Assembly (NCBI GenBank): GCA_023055505.1
Contig: JALIRH010000018.1
Location: 13,741,646-13,805,645, forward strand
Reading direction: 5' to 3'
DNA from: Callipepla californica brunnescens
Lineage: Eukaryota; Chordata; Aves; Galliformes; Odontophoridae
Length of the DNA stretch: 64,000 nt
Positions 62,020 through 64,000 of the stretch are shown piece by piece. Each line of letters opens with the position of its first letter. The stretch's first letter is position 1. The notes under the pieces were generated by a model. It had not been told where the DNA came from. It made no database searches and saw only the letters and a list, made by a program, of their open reading frames with translations. Both the position numbers and the translations under genes were made by a program.

Positions 62020-63191
62020 TTTGTGGAGGAACCGTAACTTCTTTACTAAATCTAACAAAACCGAGGAATCGAGGGAAACAAATGTTTCCAAATCAAATCT
62101 TAGATCTTACCTTAGAAAAACTGCAGGAGAAGCACACATACTGTCACTCTGCGGCAGCCCAGAGAGCGCACCGAGAGAGAGAGGCTGGAGTCCGGTCCTG
62201 AGCTCCACCCCTCTTCCACTCCCCGCCACAGCATTGACTCTTGAACTCCCAGCTCGACGTTCTGAAGTGCCATACCGGCATCAAAGCACAACAACCTTGG
62301 ATCGAAGGGCAAAGTTTGATCATCACCAGACCTAAATAGCATGACCAGGTTGCTAGCAAGAACTTCGAGAACAAGAGAATTCCCAAGAGCAGACTTTGAA
62401 AACAACGTCTTCCTAAAGCATGGTGATCTGTCATCAGAACCACTACTTTCCTCTCCCCTTTGTGCTGCCATGAAGGGACGGGAACCCAGCTTGATGCAAG
62501 CTAATGTTCGTTTTTTGAGCAACAACTTCAATCTTTTATACACAGAAAGGCAACGCGTGTTCAGATCTGATTGGGCGAAGGTTGCATTCCTTAAGGTTAA
62601 ACATCATCACAATACAAGGCACTCCTGGTCCTCTAAATGAGCAGTTCCCTATCACCTTCTGTTACAGTGTCCTGTTTCTTTTCACTCCTCAAACACGGTT
62701 ATCTTGACCTTGTCAGCTTACCTTTACACAGCCTCCATCCAAGGCTTGTGGTCAAATTCCTGCTTAGCTAGCAGTTCTGTCCGGCTCGCACTCTTGCCAT
62801 TGCCCACATCTCCCCCTTTCTGTTGCGCTATGAATATTTTCTTTGTAGCGCTGTCAATCATGTTTTGCACACATTGGAAAATACAAGGAAGTAACAGCAA
62901 AAGCGTTACAATGGTCATCACAATATAGCACATCATTTTTGAGGTGCTGCGAAGCCATCCGTTGAGACCCCATCCCAAGAACAAGTTGTCCAACCAGTGC
63001 CAATCCCTTTGTTCCTGCAACCTGGATGAGCGGTGCTGTTGAGGGGGATGTTTGGATCTGGAAGACAGGATGTCTCAGGAGCAAAGGCAAGCAAACTATG
63101 CATTCAGTGCAACACAGAGGATTAGAGTTTTAGTCAGCATACACTCACACACACAGACATCTATTTTAGCTAAGTGTAAGCCATACGTCGA
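62020..63191 (-). mobile_element. ERV remnant (unit 7)
   Basis: Envelope tail at 63020-62724. Common form, no private change noticed. Confidence 0.6.
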
Positions 63192-63195
63192 GCCG

Positions 63196-64000
63196 TAAGT
63201 CGAGCTGGAGGGGAAGAAGGCCAGTGTGGATGAACTGGGAACTTCTGTTGAGACTCTGGGAGAAAAAGAGAGTCTATGTCCTCTGGAAGACGGGACAGGC
63301 TACTTGGGGAGACTACAGAGAACTTGCCAAGATTTGCAGGCAGGAAGTTAGAATTGCAAGAGCCCAGCTTGAACTTAGACTGGGTACTGCAGTAAAGGAG
63401 AGCAAAAAATCCTCGTACAGATATACTAAGAGTAAAAGAAGAACTAAGGAGAATTTCCTTACTTTACTTGATGCAGCCGGGAATGTAACCACGGAGGATA
63501 AGGAAAAGGCTGCGGTTCTCAATGCCTTCTTCACATCTGTCTTTAACAGATCAGTTATCAACTGGGAACTTTTTGCCCTGACCTGAAAGTTTGGGACAAA
63601 GGGCATCATACACCCCCTGTGATCCCAGCAGAGACAGTCAGAGACCTGCTCCTCCATCTCAACTGCCACAAGTCCATGGGACCAGATGGGATCCACCCAA
63701 GGGTGCTGAGGGAGCTGGCAGAGGTGATTGCCAAGCCGCTTTCTGCCCTCTATCAGCATTCCTGGTCATCTGGAGAGGTCCCACAAGATTGGAAGCTTGC
63801 CGACGTGACTCCCATCTACAAGAAAGGCCGTAAGGAAGATCCGGGGAACTACAGGCCTGTCAGCCTGACCTCGGTATCAGGGAAAGTTATGGAGCGGTTG
63901 ATCTTGAGGGAGATCACACGGCACATGCATGGCAACCAGGGGATCAGACCTAGCCAGCACGGGTTCACAAAGAGCAGGTCGTGCTTGTCCAACCTCATCT
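63196..64000 (+). mobile_element. CR1 LINE fragment (unit 7, cut by window edge)
   Basis: The linker and the start of the reverse transcriptase are present. The window ends before motif A. Confidence 0.87.

Larger units (their letters stand above)
1..64000 (+). repeat. Head-to-tail tandem array of 9.9-kb gene-containing units
   Basis: The same sequence recurs with a period of 9,909-9,910 bp across the whole window: six full units and 4,544 bp of a seventh. Every unit holds the same gene, ERV remnant and CR1 in the same order and orientation, with no inverted unit and no unit-internal rearrangement. Only about twenty single-base differences plus one A-tract length difference were seen across all copies. 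This is a macrosatellite-like segmental amplification of a protein-coding gene. The array continues past both edges. An assembly artefact cannot be fully excluded from sequence alone, but copy-specific variants show that the units are not one copied read. Confidence 0.97.
59457..64000 (+). repeat. Array unit 7 (partial, 4,544 bp)
   Basis: The right edge cuts the unit inside the CR1 reverse transcriptase. The part present carries the short A-tract form of the 3' flank, and I noticed no private variant in it. Confidence 0.95.

Noticed and set aside
1..64000. A CRISPR array or bacterial repeat system, suggested by strong periodicity
   Set aside because: The period is 9.9 kb and each unit contains a spliced eukaryotic gene, a LINE and an ERV; there are no short direct repeats with unique spacers.

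Overview
The window is vertebrate DNA, most likely from a galliform bird. It carries a CR1-type LINE reverse transcriptase with the CR1 hallmarks YRPVSLTS and FADDT. It also carries a remnant of an avian-type endogenous retrovirus (ERV), and a compact, GC-rich, many-exon gene of the Maestro heat-like repeat (MROH) family with introns of only about 120-580 bp. That compactness suits an avian microchromosome, but species and chromosome are inferences. I found no bacterial operon, CRISPR array, tRNA or rRNA.

The whole window is one head-to-tail tandem array. The unit is 9,909 bp (9,910 bp in units 3 and 4). Units begin at 1, 9910, 19819, 29729, 39639, 49548 and 59457; the seventh is cut by the window edge. 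Copies differ at only a handful of positions each, so identity is above 99.9% by eye. Both window edges lie inside the array, so the true copy number is unknown.

Each period reads, left to right in unit 1: 3' half of an MROH gene (exons 11-17, ending at 2430); a G-rich then A-rich 3' flank with poly(A) signals (2431-2563); a minus-strand ERV remnant, with an LTR-like promoter block and a short envelope tail (about 2564-3735); a plus-strand, 5'-truncated, frameshifted CR1 (about 3740-5752); a 5' flank with a TATA-like box and CpG-rich stretch (5753-6210); and exons 1-10 of the next MROH gene (6211-9503), which continues into the next unit.

The window thus holds six complete MROH genes and the 3' end of a seventh. 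I rebuilt a model of 17 coding exons in which every junction is GT-AG and in phase. It gives a 677-residue protein from the Met codon at 6211, or 723 residues if a 138-bp stop-free intron is retained. No copy has a visible disabling lesion. Copies 1, 2, 3 and 5 appear to encode the same protein. Copy 4 differs by I80T and R256W, and copy 6 by R126K.

The ERV and CR1 sit at the same place in every unit, so they were there before amplification. Variants are shared between units in a patchwork that fits unequal crossing-over and gene conversion. The arrangement repeats an antisense LTR promoter and a sense CR1 between every pair of gene copies, which is the most interesting aspect of the window.
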